A stretch of DNA of 64,000 bases from Lewinellaceae bacterium (GCA_016719605.1 JADJYW010000004.1:1-64000), one strand, 5' to 3'. Shown: positions 35,530-46,154, counted from the stretch's first letter. Numbers and translations are program-made. The notes: generated by a model not told the origin, from the letters alone.

Positions 35530-35574
35530 AGTTTTGAGTTTTGAGTTCCGAGTTTTGAGTTCCGTTTTGAGTTA
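35530..35574. repeat. GTTTTGAGTTTTGAGTTCCGAG repeat array
   Basis: Five imperfect GAGTTTTGAGTTCC units exactly filling the space between the start of the LolC/E gene and the stop of polyprenyl synthase. Same family as 22145-22211. Confidence 0.7.
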
Positions 35575-36538
35575 TTTTTGGCGTTCGGTCACGAACAGCA
35601 GCAAATCGCGCAAGGCTTCCCGGGCCTCGCTTTCGGGCACTTTGTCCAGCAGGTCGAAGGCTTCCTGGCGGTACTGGTACATGACCTCCCGGGCATATTC
35701 GAGGCCGCCGCTTTGGCGAACGAACTGGATGACTTCGGCTACTTTTTCGGCCTTATCGCTTTCGTTTTTCACGATGTTGATGATTCGTCGGCGCGTGGTA
35801 CGGTCTGTTTTCGAGAGCGCATAGATAAGCGGCAGGGTCATTTTTTTTTCTTTGATGTCAATGCCCAGGGGCTTGCCTACGTCGTCGGTACCGAAATCAA
35901 ACAGGTCGTCGCGTATCTGAAAAGCCATACCGGTTTTTTCACCAAACAGCCGGATGCGCTCCACATCGGCTTCGTCGGTAGCCGTGCTGGCAGCGCCGGC
36001 GCTGCATGCCGCAGCGATGAGGGAGGCCGTTTTTTGGCGGATGATGTCGTAGTAAATTTCTTCTCGGATGTCGAGGCGGCGGGCTTTTTCCATTTGCAGC
36101 AGTTCGCCTTCGGCCATTTCCTTCACGGCCCGGCTCACGATTTCGAGCAGGTGAAATTGTTGTTGGCGGACGCTGAGCAGCAAACCCTGCGAGAGCAAAA
36201 AGTCGCCGACCAGTACGGCTATTTTGTTTTCCACAACGCATTGATCGAAAAAATCCACGGCGCTCGTAGGCATCGTCCACCACATCGTCGTGCACCAGCG
36301 TAGCCGTGTGCAGCAGTTCGACGAGCGAAGCCGCGGTGTATGATGCCTCGGTGATGGGGCCGAAAAGCCGGGCGCTGAGCAGTACCAGCATGGGCCGCAC
36401 TTGTTTGCCCTTGCGTTGCACGATGTACCAGGTTATTTTGTCCAAAAGAGGCACCTGGCTGCGCATGGAATCCCGGAAGCGTTTTTCAAAGACGTCCAGT
36501 TCGGCGGCTATCGGCTGTTTGATGGTGTCGAGGCTCAT
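35572..36538 (-). CDS. Polyprenyl (octaprenyl-type) diphosphate synthase, frameshifted twice
   Basis: Condenses isopentenyl diphosphate with allylic diphosphates to make the quinone side chain. First Asp-rich motif in 'LVHDDVVDDAYERRGFF', second in 'AFQIRDDLFDFG', with 'LVGDFLLSQGLLL' between. The frame breaks twice within 30 bases: adding one T to the T6 run (36248-36253) and one A to the A4 run (36227-36230, minus-strand sense) restores 'RGFFSINALWKNKIAVLVGD', giving 322 residues, the usual length. Two independent homopolymer losses so close together favour sequencing error over decay. Upstream is a GGTTGGAGG repeat array. Confidence 0.9.
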
Positions 36539-36542
36539 GCCT

Positions 36543-36597
36543 GAGGGTTGGAGGGTTGCTGGTTGGAAGGTTGCTGGTTGGAGGGTTGCTGGTTGTT
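36543..36597. repeat. GGTTGGAGGGTTGCTGGTTGG repeat array
   Basis: Five units of GGTTGGAGGGTTGCT/GGTTGGAAGGTTGCT directly upstream of polyprenyl synthase. Same family as 5814-5940. The next 190 bases to 36786 contain no supported feature. Confidence 0.85.
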
Positions 36598-36900
36598 GTG
36601 CGGGAGAAAAATTCGGGGATGAAACAGCGCGAAGGTAGGGAAGGTTGGTGTAGGCAAGGCAAGAAATACAGCCGCCCGGTGCGGCAAAAAACAGGGCAGG
36701 CTACCAACCATTTGCAGCGGGCCTTGTTTGGCAAGGCATTCGGGATGCTCCGTTCGGGATGCACCGGCAACCAACTGAATTGAACCATGCAATATACTGC
36801 CTCGAAGGTGGTCCTTTTGTTCGCCCTGCCGGCATTGGCCGGCGTGCCGATGGCCGGCCAAACCGCCCCGGACTCCATACCGGCAGCAAATACAACAACT

Positions 36901-37544
36901 ATGCAAGTAGAAATCTGGTCGGACGTGATGTGTCCGTTCTGTTACATCGGCAAACGAAAATTCGAGGCCGCATGCGCGCAGCTACCCGACCGCGACCGGG
37001 TGCAGATCGTCTGGAAAAGTTTTCAACTCGATCCGTCTCTGAAAACCGATCCCGCCAAAAGTGTGCAGCAGTCGCTCATGGAGAGCAAGGGCTGGTCGGC
37101 AGAACAAACCAGGCAAACGATGGCCTACGTCGTGGACATGGCCAAAAACGTGGGCTTGACGTACCATTTCGACAAAGCCGTGGTAGCCAACTCCTTCGAC
37201 GCGCACCGTTTTTCACATCTGGCAAAAAGTACGGCCTGCAGGATCAGGCCGAGGAACGCCTGTTCGCAGCCTATTTTTCTGAAGGAAAAAACACGGCAGA
37301 CCACACCGTGCTGACACAAATCGGTGTGGAGATCGGGTTGGATGCTACCGAAGTTGGCCGCGTACTGGCCGGCGACGACTACGCCGCCGATGTTCAGCGC
37401 GACATCGCCGAGGCCCGGCAAGTGGGCGTCACAGGTGTTCCGTTTTTTGTGTTCAACGGGAAATATGCCGTGTCGGGGGCGCAAGACAGCGCCGTTTTTG
37501 TGGATGTGTTGCAAAAGGTGTTTCAGGAAATGGATGCCCGGTAA
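36901..37544 (+). CDS. DsbA-family oxidoreductase, FrnE type (one-base frameshift)
   Basis: Thioredoxin-fold protein with active site CPFC in 'EIWSDVMCPFCYIGKRKFE', a helical insertion, and 'GVTGVPFFVFNGKYAVSGAQ' carrying the cis-Pro loop. Adding one A to the A5 run at 37224-37228 joins 'DAHRFSHLA' to 'KKYGLQDQAEERLF' and gives about 214 residues, the FrnE length. FrnE proteins are normally cytosolic disulfide or polyketide-linked oxidoreductases. The frame is open upstream to an ATG at 36787, adding 38 residues that look like a signal peptide ('KVVLLFALPALAGVPMAG'); if used, the protein would be periplasmic. I favour 36901 by length. Confidence 0.85.
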
Positions 37545-37549
37545 CGCGG

Positions 37550-38215
37550 CTACTTCTTCTTTTTAAAATCGCCGTTCTGCCAGGCTTTCACGAATTGCGC
37601 CCAGGCTAAGGGGCTGAAGATATTCATGGGCGGTGTTTGCCCGATATAAACATACTCACGGGACTGCTGGCGCAGGTAAAAATTGGCGCTCTCGCGGCCG
37701 CCGTAAGGCACGATTTCCGGATTTTTCCGGGCTTCGGCTAAGTATTCGTTGGCCACATTTTCGGCGGCAATACGCTGGAGTTCCGGCGTGACATCCATTT
37801 TCAGGAACTCAATTTTAAAATGTTCCCGCGACGGCCAGGGGAAAATGATCACTTCCGGCAGCGTCAGCGTATCCTGTGCCATGATCTGGACGATGGAGTA
37901 GCGTTCCTGCGAGAGCGTGTCGGGCACCGTTTTGGTCACCGGCTCGAAGCCGATGCAGTTGAACCGGATGACGTCCCCTTTTTCTACAACGATGGTAAAA
38001 AAACCGCGGTAGTCGGAGTAGGTACCGCGCCGTTTGTCGGGCAAAAAGATGCTGGCATACGGTACGGGCACCATGTTACCGTCCATGTTGGTGATGACCA
38101 ATCCGGAAAACTGGATGAGTTTTTTTTGCTCCCGGCTATCGGTTTCCGGCTCTTGGGCCAGTAAAAACGACGGGAGGAGCAAGCCAAGCAGCAGCGGGAA
38201 TATCGAGCGTATCAC
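37550..38215 (-). CDS. Secreted protein with N-terminal CarboxypepD_reg-like domain
   Basis: About 221 residues from a GTG start at 38215. Signal peptide ('IRSIFPLLLGLLLPSFLLAQ'), then a beta-sandwich regulatory domain (residues 30-120: 'FSGLVITNMDGNMVPVPYAS', 'GTYSDYRGFFTIVVEKGDVI', 'FNCIGFEPVTKTV') typical of Bacteroidota outer-membrane proteins, and a C-terminal helical region of unknown nature ending in lysines. The TACCTTTG box at 38272-38279 rules out the longer open frame to 38425. Function unknown. Confidence 0.8.
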   Translation of the reverse strand: MIRSIFPLLLGLLLPSFLLAQEPETDSREQKKLIQFSGLVITNMDGNMVPVPYASIFLPDKRRGTYSDYRGFFTIVVEKGDVIRFNCIGFEPVTKTVPDTLSQERYSIVQIMAQDTLTLPEVIIFPWPSREHFKIEFLKMDVTPELQRIAAENVANEYLAEARKNPEIVPYGGRESANFYLRQQSREYVYIGQTPPMNIFSPLAWAQFVKAWQNGDFKKKK

Positions 38216-38271
38216 GTTGTGGAGTGTTTGTTGTTTGAGAAAAAAGCCGGGCAGCGTACGCCCGTCTTCGA

Positions 38272-38279
38272 CAAAGGTA
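38272..38279 (-). promoter_or_regulatory. -7 promoter box TACCTTTG
   Basis: Minus-strand TAnnTTTG match 56 nt upstream of the GTG start at 38215. The rest of the divergent gap to 38566 has no recognised feature. Confidence 0.5.
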
Positions 38280-38566
38280 CGCCGGGCTAACACACGGGGC
38301 AAAGGCTTTGTTGGCGAAAAGCGGGCTTTGGCGTGTTGTGCCCGATTGTTTTTGTGCACCGGAAACGCTGCGCTGCTTGTGTCCGCTGCGCAAACAGGCG
38401 ATTGTTTTTTCCGGACGACCAACAAACGCTATTTCAGGTTGACAATTTGTTTTCCGGGCAGGCGTGGAAAATATGGCGCAGAAGAGTTCACGGTCGGTAC
38501 GGGATCATGGCCATAGCCACCGTAAGAAGCCGGGCAACTTTAGGCGCTACACGCAGCGTAATTTTT

Positions 38567-38574
38567 TACCTTTG
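38567..38574 (+). promoter_or_regulatory. -7 promoter box TACCTTTG
   Basis: TAnnTTTG match 79 nt upstream of the OmpH/Skp ATG. Confidence 0.5.
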
Positions 38575-38653
38575 CCCGCGTTTTTCGCACCCTTGGCACA
38601 TTTTCGGCAATTTTTAGCCGTTCTTGCCGCTCAATTCAACACAACCTTACTCA

Positions 38654-39172
38654 ATGATTCGCAAGACATCTTTTCTCCTGACAACCCTCCTGTGCATTGC
38701 TTTCACGCTCTCTGCACAAACCGACGCGCCCAAGTACGGCCACATGAATCTCGGCAACCTCCTGGACGAATTGCCTCAAACCACCGCCGCCGAGGCCCAA
38801 CTCCGGGTATTCGCCGACAGCTTGAACCGCAAGGACAGCCTCCTGACATCAGAATTCCAGGCTGCGTATCTACAACTGAAAAAAGAATACGACGAGGGCC
38901 AACTCACCCCTGTACAAGCCCAACAGCGCCAGGCTGTACTGGAACAGCAACGCCAGGAAATCCAGAACTACGAACAAGGCGCCCAACAACTACTCGAAGC
39001 CAAACGCGGCGAACTCCTCCAACCCATCCTCGGAAAAGTAAACGACGCAATTGCCGCCGTGGCCAAAAAAAATGGTTTCCTGATGATTTTCGACATCAGT
39101 TCCGGCTCCCTGCTCTTCGCCTCCGAAACGATTGACGTGACGGCCTTAGTAAAAAAAGAACTGGGACTTTAA
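38654..39172 (+). CDS. OmpH/Skp-family periplasmic chaperone
   Basis: 172 residues with signal peptide 'RKTSFLLTTLLCIAFTLSAQ'. The mature part opens with the short strand typical of Skp ('YGHMNLGNLLDELP'), then a long charged coiled coil (about 40-135, with 'AQQRQAVLEQQRQEIQNYEQ') and returns to 'VAKKNGFLMIFDISSGSLLF'. Skp trimers hold unfolded outer-membrane proteins during transit. Bacteroidota often carry several copies. Followed by a G-rich repeat and the DUF2723 gene. Confidence 0.9.
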   Translation: MIRKTSFLLTTLLCIAFTLSAQTDAPKYGHMNLGNLLDELPQTTAAEAQLRVFADSLNRKDSLLTSEFQAAYLQLKKEYDEGQLTPVQAQQRQAVLEQQRQEIQNYEQGAQQLLEAKRGELLQPILGKVNDAIAAVAKKNGFLMIFDISSGSLLFASETIDVTALVKKELGL

Positions 39173-39275
39173 GGTTCCTGGTTGGAGGGTTGGAAGGTTT
39201 CTGGTTGCGAAACCCTCCAACCCTCCAACCAGAAACCTTCCAACCCTCCAACCAGAAACCTTCCAACCAGAAACT
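39173..39275. repeat. GGTTGGAGGGTTGGAAGG repeat with inverted copies
   Basis: A G-rich arm (39174-39206) followed after GCG by three C-rich inverse units (CCCTCCAACCAGAAACCTT), able to form a hairpin of about 27 bp. It fills the gap between the OmpH and DUF2723 genes. Confidence 0.9.
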
Positions 39276-39285
39276 TTCCTGACAC

Positions 39286-42200
39286 ATGAATGCTTTCAAA
39301 ACGCTCAACAACCTGACCGGCTGGTTAGTCTTTGCCGTAGCGGCGCTCGTACTGGGTGCTGCAGCCGAACCCACGGGTAGCCTCTGGGACTGCGGCGAGT
39401 TTATCGCCGGTGCATACAAACTGCAAGTGGTACACCCGCCCGGGGCGCCGATCTTTCTGTTGGTAGGCCGTCTGTTTGCCTGGGTAGGCGATATGCTGTC
39501 GGACGATCCGACGGTGATTGCCTATTCCGTCAACCTGCTCTCGGCATTGAGTACGGCCTTCGGGGCCATGTTCATCTGCTGGAGCGCTACAATTTTGGCT
39601 CGGCTGATGCTTGCAGGTCGCGAAGGCGAGTTGTCGCAGGGACAATCCATTGCTGTGTTGGGCGCCGGTTTGGTAGCCGGTTTGTGCATGGCTTTTGCCA
39701 CCTCCGTATGGTTTTCGGCAGCAGAGGGTGAGGTGTACGCCATGTCCACTTTTTTCACTTGCCTGACGCTGTGGGCCACGCTGAAATGGTACCAGCTGCC
39801 GGACACAGCCGATGCCGATCGGTGGTTGGTGTTTGCTTTTTATTCCATCGCCCTTTCCATTGGGGTACACTTGCTGAGCCTGCTGACGCTTCCGGCGCTG
39901 GCGATGTTTTACTATTTCAAAAAGCTAAGAAGCCGACAATTTTCAATGCACTGCTGGCGGCCGGCGTCGGGGTGATCTTCATCGCGGCTATTCAGTACTT
40001 TATTATTGCCGGTATCCCGCGTTTGTGGGCCACGTTCGACCAGTTTATGGTTAATAGCCTCGGCATGCCGTTTCACAGCGGACTTATTCTGGTGTTTCTG
40101 TTGTTCGGCGGTGTGCTTTGGTATGGCTTGCGGTATGCGCGGCGCACAGGCAACGGCCTGTTGCAACGCCTGGTGGTAGCGGTGGGCGTTATCGTGATTG
40201 CCTACACGTCCTTTGGTATGGTCGTCATACGCGCCAACACCAATCCCCCGATCAATATGAACGACCCCTCGGATGCCATGCGCCTGCTGCCCTACCTCAA
40301 CCGCGAGCAGTATGGCGAACGCCCGCTCCTCCGCGGCCCGGGCTTCGATGCCAAACCAGTCGGACTGAAAACCGAACCCCGCTATGGCCGGGTAGGTGAT
40401 CGCTACGAAATAGTGGACGAAAAAATGGACTATGAGTACGCTCCGGGTAGCAAAACGCTGTTTCCCCGCATGGGCGACTACTCGCAAGGGCGCCCGGAAC
40501 TGTACCGCCGCTGGATAGATAAAACCTCCGGTGATCCAACCTTTTTGGACAACATCGAGTTTTTCTGGAAATACCAGATCGGCTGGATGTACTGGCGCTA
40601 CTTCATGTGGAATTTCTCCGGTCGCCAGAATGGTGAACAGGGATTTTACGCCTGGGACCCCAGTTCCGGCAACTGGATTACCGGTATCGAGGCTATTGAC
40701 AGTGGCCGCGTCGGCAGTACCAAAGAAATGCCGGAGTTTTTGAAAAACAACCAGGCCCGGAATACCTACTTTATGATACCGTTCCTGCTGGGTCTGTTAG
40801 GTTTATTCTTCCACTACCAGCGCCGCCCGCGCGATTTTGCCGCCCTGATGATTATGTTCATCATCACCGGTATCGGCATTATCGTGTATTCCAACCAGCC
40901 ACCCAACGAACCCCGCGAACGCGACTATGTGCTGGTCGGATCCATCTTCACATTTGCCATCTGGATTGGTCTGGCCGTTCCTGCGCTCTACGACTTGTTC
41001 AGCACGCGCCTGCGACTGCCGGGCGTAGGCGCCGGTGGCGTGGCTACCGTACTGGCCCTTTCGGCGCCGGCACTCATGGTCACCCAAAACTGGGACGACC
41101 ACAGCCGCGCCAAACACTATGGCAGCCGCGACTATGCCAGCAATTTCCTCAATTCCTGTGCCCCCAACGCCATTATTTTCACCTACGGCGACAACGATAC
41201 CTACCCGCTCTGGTACTGCCAGGAAGTGGAAGGCATCCGCACCGACGTGCGTGTGGTGAACCTGTCCCTCATCGCTGTGGACTGGTATATTGCCCAACTG
41301 CGCCGCAAGGTGAACGACTCGGCGCCTATCGAGATGGTGATTCCGCAGGAACAAATGCGCGGGTTCAAGCGGGTGCAAGTGCCGTTCTACAACCCCTCCG
41401 GCCAAGAACCGGAAATGACCCTGACGCAATTGCTCAAGTTCATCGGCGAAGACCACCCCGTGCCCGCTCAGGGCGGCCGTGATTTTGACTCGTATGTGCC
41501 TACGACACGGGTCACAATACCGGTCAACAAACAGGCCATGATCGCCAACGGCCTGCTCAGCCCGGCCGATACCAACGCCGTGGATACTATCCGCCTCGAC
41601 CTCGGCGGCCGTTCCTATCTTATCAAAGACGATATCGCTATCCTGAATATCATCGCGGCCAATATGGACAAGCGCCCGATCTATTGGGCCGTGACCACCC
41701 GCGAGGAAAAACTGCTGGGGCTGGGCGATTACATGCAGCTCGAGGGCTTGGCCTTGCGCCTTATCCCGGTGCAAAGCCGCAGCGATGGCGGTAGCTTTGG
41801 CATCATCGGCAGCGGCCGCGTAGCCACCGATATTGCCTACAAGAATATCATGGAAAAATGGCGCTGGGGCAACTTTGACAAGGAGCGCCTCTACGTCAAC
41901 CGCTCCTACATGCCCAGTCTGCAAACCATGCGCGTGGCCACCATCCGCATCGCCCGCAACCTGGTTTTTGAAGGCAAAAACGACAAGGCAGAGGCGCTTG
42001 CCGACCGCTATTTTGAGGCGTTTCCGGATTTTAACTTCCCGTACGACCAGTTTTCAGCCTACATGACCGACATCTATGCCCGGGCAGGCAACAAGGAAAA
42101 AGCCGCCGAAAAGGTGCGTGCCATTGCCAAAACACAAGTGGAAATCATGCGCTTCGTCAAGTCGCAAACACCTGATTTCCAGAAAGGCTACGAGCAGGAC

Positions 42201-42341
42201 TTCCGGTTTGCCGCCAGCACCGCGCAAACCCTGCTGGGCATTGCCCAGTATTTGCAGGACAGCGCGTTGCGGGAGGAATTAGAAAAACAATTTGAACAGT
42301 ATCTCCCCGGCATGCCGAGTGCGCCGCCGTTGCCGAACTAA
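39286..42341 (+). CDS. DUF2723 (GT117-type) membrane glycosyltransferase-like protein, frameshifted
   Basis: Polytopic membrane protein of about 1018 residues after one correction: adding an A to the A5 run at 39919-39923 joins 'MFYYFKK' to 'AKKPTIFNALLAAG'. The N-terminal signature 'SLWDCGEFIAGAYKLQVVHP' followed by 'PGAPIFLLVGRLFA' is diagnostic of DUF2723, which resembles the dolichyl-mannose protein O-mannosyltransferase fold (Asp-Glu in the first periplasmic loop). Roughly a dozen TM segments, then a soluble C-terminus ('NAIIFTYGDNDTYPLWY'). The likely role is transfer of lipid-linked sugars in protein O-glycosylation. ruvX follows after one base. Confidence 0.9.
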
Positions 42342-42342
42342 T

Positions 42343-42774
42343 ATGTCCGAAACAATGAGCCGCATCCTTGCCATAGACTTCGGGCTGAAGCGCACCGGCA
42401 TCGCCGTCACCGATCCGCTGAAGATTATCGCCAGTGGTCTGACGACGGTGCCTACGCAGGAGGTGCTGGCGTTTTTGGAAAAATACTGCGCGGAGGAGCC
42501 GGTTGAGTGTTTTGTGGTGGGGCTGCCGTTGTATCCCGACGGCAACCCCGCCCAAATCGCTGCCCAGGCTGATGCCTTCGCCAAACGGCTTGGCAAACTT
42601 TTTCCCGATAAACCTGTTTTTCGGCAGGATGAGCGCAACACCTCCAACGAGGCCAAACGCATCATCCTCCAAAGCGGTGCGAAAAAACAAAAGCGGCGCG
42701 ACAAGGCGCTGGTCGACAAAATAGCCGCCGCGCTCATTCTTGAACAATACATGCAGGAAAATCACTGGCAATAA
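42343..42774 (+). CDS. ruvX: RuvX/YqgF family pre-16S rRNA nuclease
   Basis: 143 residues with RNase H-like fold: 'ILAIDFGLKRTGIAVTDPLK' (first catalytic Asp), 'VVGLPLYPDGNPAQIAAQAD', 'DERNTSNEAKRII' (Glu) and 'VDKIAAALILEQY' (final Asp). In E. coli the enzyme processes the 5' end of 16S rRNA. ATG at 42343 follows the DUF2723 stop by one base and its own stop overlaps def by one base (TAATG), so the three genes are one operon. Confidence 0.93.
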   Translation: MSETMSRILAIDFGLKRTGIAVTDPLKIIASGLTTVPTQEVLAFLEKYCAEEPVECFVVGLPLYPDGNPAQIAAQADAFAKRLGKLFPDKPVFRQDERNTSNEAKRIILQSGAKKQKRRDKALVDKIAAALILEQYMQENHWQ

Positions 42775-43346
42775 TGGTACTGCCGATTTATGCCTACGGG
42801 CAACCCGTTCTGAAAAAAATAGCCGCCTTCATTGAGCCGGATCATCCCGGCCTGGCGGACATCATCGCCAATATGTGGGAAACGATGTACCACGCCGAGG
42901 GCGTAGGTCTGGCGGCCCCACAAGTGGGTATCCCGATCCGGTTGTTTGTCATTGACACCCTCCAGTTGGATAAACCGGACAAAAAAGACCAGGACAAGGA
43001 GCCGGGTTTCAAAAAAGTATTCATCAACGCCCAAATGCTTGATGAAAATGGGCCGGTTTGGACCTACGAGGAAGGCTGCCTGAGCATACCGAATATCCGG
43101 GGCGACGTGGAGCGACCGCCGGTGATCCGTATCCGGTATCTGGATGAAAATTTCCAGGAGCACGAAGAGACCTATTCGGGTGTAAACGCCCGGGTTATTC
43201 AGCACGAGTACGACCACATTGAGGGCGTGCTGTTCGTTGAGCGACTGAAACCCCTGAAAAAACGCCTCATTCAGCGCAGACTGGAAAGTATTCGCGCGGG
43301 CAAGGTGAACGCCGATTACAAGATGCGGTTTTTGAGTGTGCGGTAG
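42774..43346 (+). CDS. def: Peptide deformylase
   Basis: 190-residue metalloenzyme removing the N-formyl group from nascent proteins. All three conserved motifs are present: 'GVGLAAPQVGI' (I), 'EEGCLSIP' (II, Cys metal ligand) and 'QHEYDHIEG' (III, HExxH). Start ATG overlaps the ruvX stop. The C-terminal tail 'RIQRRLESIRAGKVNADYK'-like basic helix is usual for Bacteroidota deformylases. Confidence 0.96.
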   Translation: MVLPIYAYGQPVLKKIAAFIEPDHPGLADIIANMWETMYHAEGVGLAAPQVGIPIRLFVIDTLQLDKPDKKDQDKEPGFKKVFINAQMLDENGPVWTYEEGCLSIPNIRGDVERPPVIRIRYLDENFQEHEETYSGVNARVIQHEYDHIEGVLFVERLKPLKKRLIQRRLESIRAGKVNADYKMRFLSVR

Positions 43347-43397
43347 TTTTTGCTAAAACTGATCCCCAAACCCCGAGTCCGCTTTTTCCTGCAGGCT

Positions 43398-46025
43398 TCA
43401 CGCGGGTAGCAGCTCCCGGGAGCGTGCTTCCTGCTCTGGTTGTAACTCGTCGTTGTAGATATCCGGCGCAAAATCCTCCTCGTCGCCGGCGGGCAACGCA
43501 CCATTCAGGTATTTCGAGCAGTCAATTTCTATTTCCAGGTCGCCGGGCGGGCGGAAAAAGCGGGCATTAAAATCGTAGCCGGCGGTGGCATCCTGTTCCA
43601 GGCGTTTGATAAAATCGGCAAAAATAGGCCGCGCCATACGCGACCCCTGCCCGTCGGTAAGGCTGAGGAACCGAATCCAGCGATCTTCACCACCAACCCA
43701 GGTGCCCACTACAAGCCGGGGCGCGACGCCCATGAACCAGCCGTCGGTATAGTCGTTGGTGGTGCCGGTTTTGCCGCCGACCTCGCTCTGGAGATCGCGG
43801 ATACCGGGAGCGCCGCTTACATTGTACTTGAGCATTTCCAGCATGACATAGTTCACATTGGCCGGCAGGGCCGGGTGCTCGTCCGGTTGGGAACGGTAGA
43901 TAACCCGTCCATTGCGGTCTTCTATTTTCCGAATGACATACGGGCGGGCGTACATGCCTTTGTTGGCAAAAGTGGCGTAGGCGGAGGTCATTTCCCACAC
44001 CGTGAGGTCGGCGGCGCCGAGGCAGATGGAGGGTTGTTTGGGGATGCGGTAGTCGCCGTCGGTACGGCGCGCGGCAGAGTCAAGCCCCATATTGTTGAGC
44101 AGCCCGCGGATGGGTTCGGGGCTGCCCATTTGTTTCATCAGGAATGCACTGACGGAGTTGACGGAACCTTTCAAAGCTTCCTTCAGGGTCAACAGGTTTC
44201 CGGAATAGGCGCCGGTGGAGTTCTTGGGCGTCCAGTCGGCAATGGTGGTAAAATTCTGGTATCGTGCCGGGATGGTCACCGCGAGGTCGTACACCTGGTA
44301 GCATGGGCTGATTCCCTGCTGGGCAATGGCCGTAGCATACACAAATGGTTTGAACGTGGAACCTACCTGCCGCATCGTACGCACATGGTCGAACTTGAAA
44401 TACTTGAAATTGACACCGCCTACCCAGGCTTTTACCTCGCTGGTGGCCGGGTCCACGGCCAGCATGCCGGTTTGCAGAAACATCCGGTGGTAACGCAGGC
44501 TGTCGTAGGGCGACATGATGGTATCCTTTTCATACTTCGGGCTATTCCAGTCGAATACGGTCATTTTGATCCTGGTCTTGTAGCGTGCCATGATCTCCTT
44601 TTGCAGGGTGTTCCACTGTTTTTTGATTTCCGGCCAGTCGCGGCCGTCCATGATCTGGCGGTATTGGCCGGCTTTGGAGGCCGATAGCCAGTTTTTGGCA
44701 ACGTGGGTTGTGATCGTTTTGCCATCCTTTTCATCGGCCAGCATACGCAGGATGTCGCTGTCCTGAAGTTCGAATTCGTATTTTTCCTGGATGCGGTCGC
44801 TCAGTGTACCCATGTAGGCCGGCCAGAGTTGCTGGTAGCGGTCACTGGCGCGAATAAGTTTCAGGAGTTCTTCCTTGCGTTGTTCGATTTCGGCGGCGGT
44901 GGTTTCGCGGCCGCGATAGGTCCAGGGGTCGCGATTTTTCCAGACCTGAAAAAAACGCTGCTGGGTTTTGGCCATGTGCCCGGCCATGGCGGCTTCGGCG
45001 TGGCGCTGGAAGGCGGGGTCTATGGTGGTATAGATGCGCAGGCCATCGCGGTAGATATTGTACTGGGTACCGTCGGGCTTGCGGGCTTCGGGGGTTTCGA
45101 GGATAAACTGCACGTCTTTTTTCAGTTCGGCGCAGAGGTAGGGTGCGGTATCGTCGGAAAAGTTGACCCGCTTGAAACGGCTCATATCAAGGGGCAGCAC
45201 TTTGAGGCTGTCGTACTGGTTTTCGCTGAGGTAACCGTTTTGCCACATTTGGTACAACACCACCATGCGGCGTCGGATGCAGCGTTCGGGAAATGTATTG
45301 GGATTGTAGCGCGAGGGGTTTTGGAGCATGCCGATCAGGGCAGCGGCCTCCTGTACCTTGAGTTTGTCCTGTGTGGTGCCGAAATAGACTTCTGCTGCTG
45401 CGCGGATACCGAAGGCATTGTTCACGAAATCCACCTGGTTGAGGTACATGGCGAGGATTTCCTCCTTGGTGTAGCGTTTTTCAATTTTAATGGCGGTGAT
45501 CCACTCGCGGAGTTTGCGGTAGGCAAGGGCGACCATTTTTTCCGTTTTGCTCATGCCGTCGAAGTTGCGGTCGGAGTACAGGTTTTTGGCCAGCTGCTGG
45601 GTGATGGTGGAGCCGCCCCCGGCACTCTGGTCGCTCAGCAGGATCGTGCGCACCACCACGCGGGCCACTGCTTTGGCATCTACGCCGCTGTGCTCGCGAA
45701 AACGCTCATCCTCGGTAGCCAGAAGGGCTTGCACCAGGTAGGGGCTGAGGTCGTCGTAGGTGACCGGCACGCGGTTTTCGACAAAATAGCGGCCCAAAAC
45801 CGCACCATTGCTGCCCAGTACCTCACTGGCCAACGCGGAATTGGGGTTTTCCAGTTCGCGGAAAGATGGAATAGCGGCAAAACTGATGGCCAGAAAAACG
45901 CCGACGCAGGCGACTACTCCGGCAATAAACAAGCGCCATACCCGGCGGACTATTTTCCGATAGACGGGCATGCGCCGCTGCTGTAAGGCGGCTTTTATCG
46001 TAATGAGGCGTTGTGGTTCGGTCAT
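43398..46025 (-). CDS. Penicillin-binding protein 1A (bifunctional transglycosylase/transpeptidase)
   Basis: 875-residue class A PBP building peptidoglycan. Cytosolic basic tail, TM near 30-52, GT51 domain with catalytic Glu in 'ATEDERFREHSG' and 'GGSTITQQLAKNLY', and transpeptidase with SxxK in 'VGSTFKPFVYA' (about 556), SxN in 'GSVNSVSAFL' and KTG in 'GGKTGTTNDY' (about 749). A long insertion between the domains (about 370-500) is rich in charged helices. Followed by a short tail rich in acidic residues. TACTTTTG promoter box 43 nt upstream. Confidence 0.95.
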   Translation of the reverse strand: MTEPQRLITIKAALQQRRMPVYRKIVRRVWRLFIAGVVACVGVFLAISFAAIPSFRELENPNSALASEVLGSNGAVLGRYFVENRVPVTYDDLSPYLVQALLATEDERFREHSGVDAKAVARVVVRTILLSDQSAGGGSTITQQLAKNLYSDRNFDGMSKTEKMVALAYRKLREWITAIKIEKRYTKEEILAMYLNQVDFVNNAFGIRAAAEVYFGTTQDKLKVQEAAALIGMLQNPSRYNPNTFPERCIRRRMVVLYQMWQNGYLSENQYDSLKVLPLDMSRFKRVNFSDDTAPYLCAELKKDVQFILETPEARKPDGTQYNIYRDGLRIYTTIDPAFQRHAEAAMAGHMAKTQQRFFQVWKNRDPWTYRGRETTAAEIEQRKEELLKLIRASDRYQQLWPAYMGTLSDRIQEKYEFELQDSDILRMLADEKDGKTITTHVAKNWLSASKAGQYRQIMDGRDWPEIKKQWNTLQKEIMARYKTRIKMTVFDWNSPKYEKDTIMSPYDSLRYHRMFLQTGMLAVDPATSEVKAWVGGVNFKYFKFDHVRTMRQVGSTFKPFVYATAIAQQGISPCYQVYDLAVTIPARYQNFTTIADWTPKNSTGAYSGNLLTLKEALKGSVNSVSAFLMKQMGSPEPIRGLLNNMGLDSAARRTDGDYRIPKQPSICLGAADLTVWEMTSAYATFANKGMYARPYVIRKIEDRNGRVIYRSQPDEHPALPANVNYVMLEMLKYNVSGAPGIRDLQSEVGGKTGTTNDYTDGWFMGVAPRLVVGTWVGGEDRWIRFLSLTDGQGSRMARPIFADFIKRLEQDATAGYDFNARFFRPPGDLEIEIDCSKYLNGALPAGDEEDFAPDIYNDELQPEQEARSRELLPA

Positions 46026-46068
46026 GGCAGCAACAAAATCGGGAATCAGGGCCTGAAAAAGGATCGAA

Positions 46069-46076
46069 CAAAAGTA
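46069..46076 (-). promoter_or_regulatory. -7 promoter box TACTTTTG for PBP1A
   Basis: Minus-strand TAnnTTTG match 43 nt upstream of the ATG at 46025. Confidence 0.5.
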
Positions 46077-46154
46077 GAAAGAACGGCTGGATACGCGCAG
46101 GTTTTACCTGTTGTGGTTGAATTTTAGCCGCAAGTGGAGCGGCTACTTGCCGGT

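Noticed and set aside
44703..45986. 427-codon plus-strand frame antisense to PBP1A
   Set aside because: Low-complexity Phe/Gly-rich shadow with no domain.
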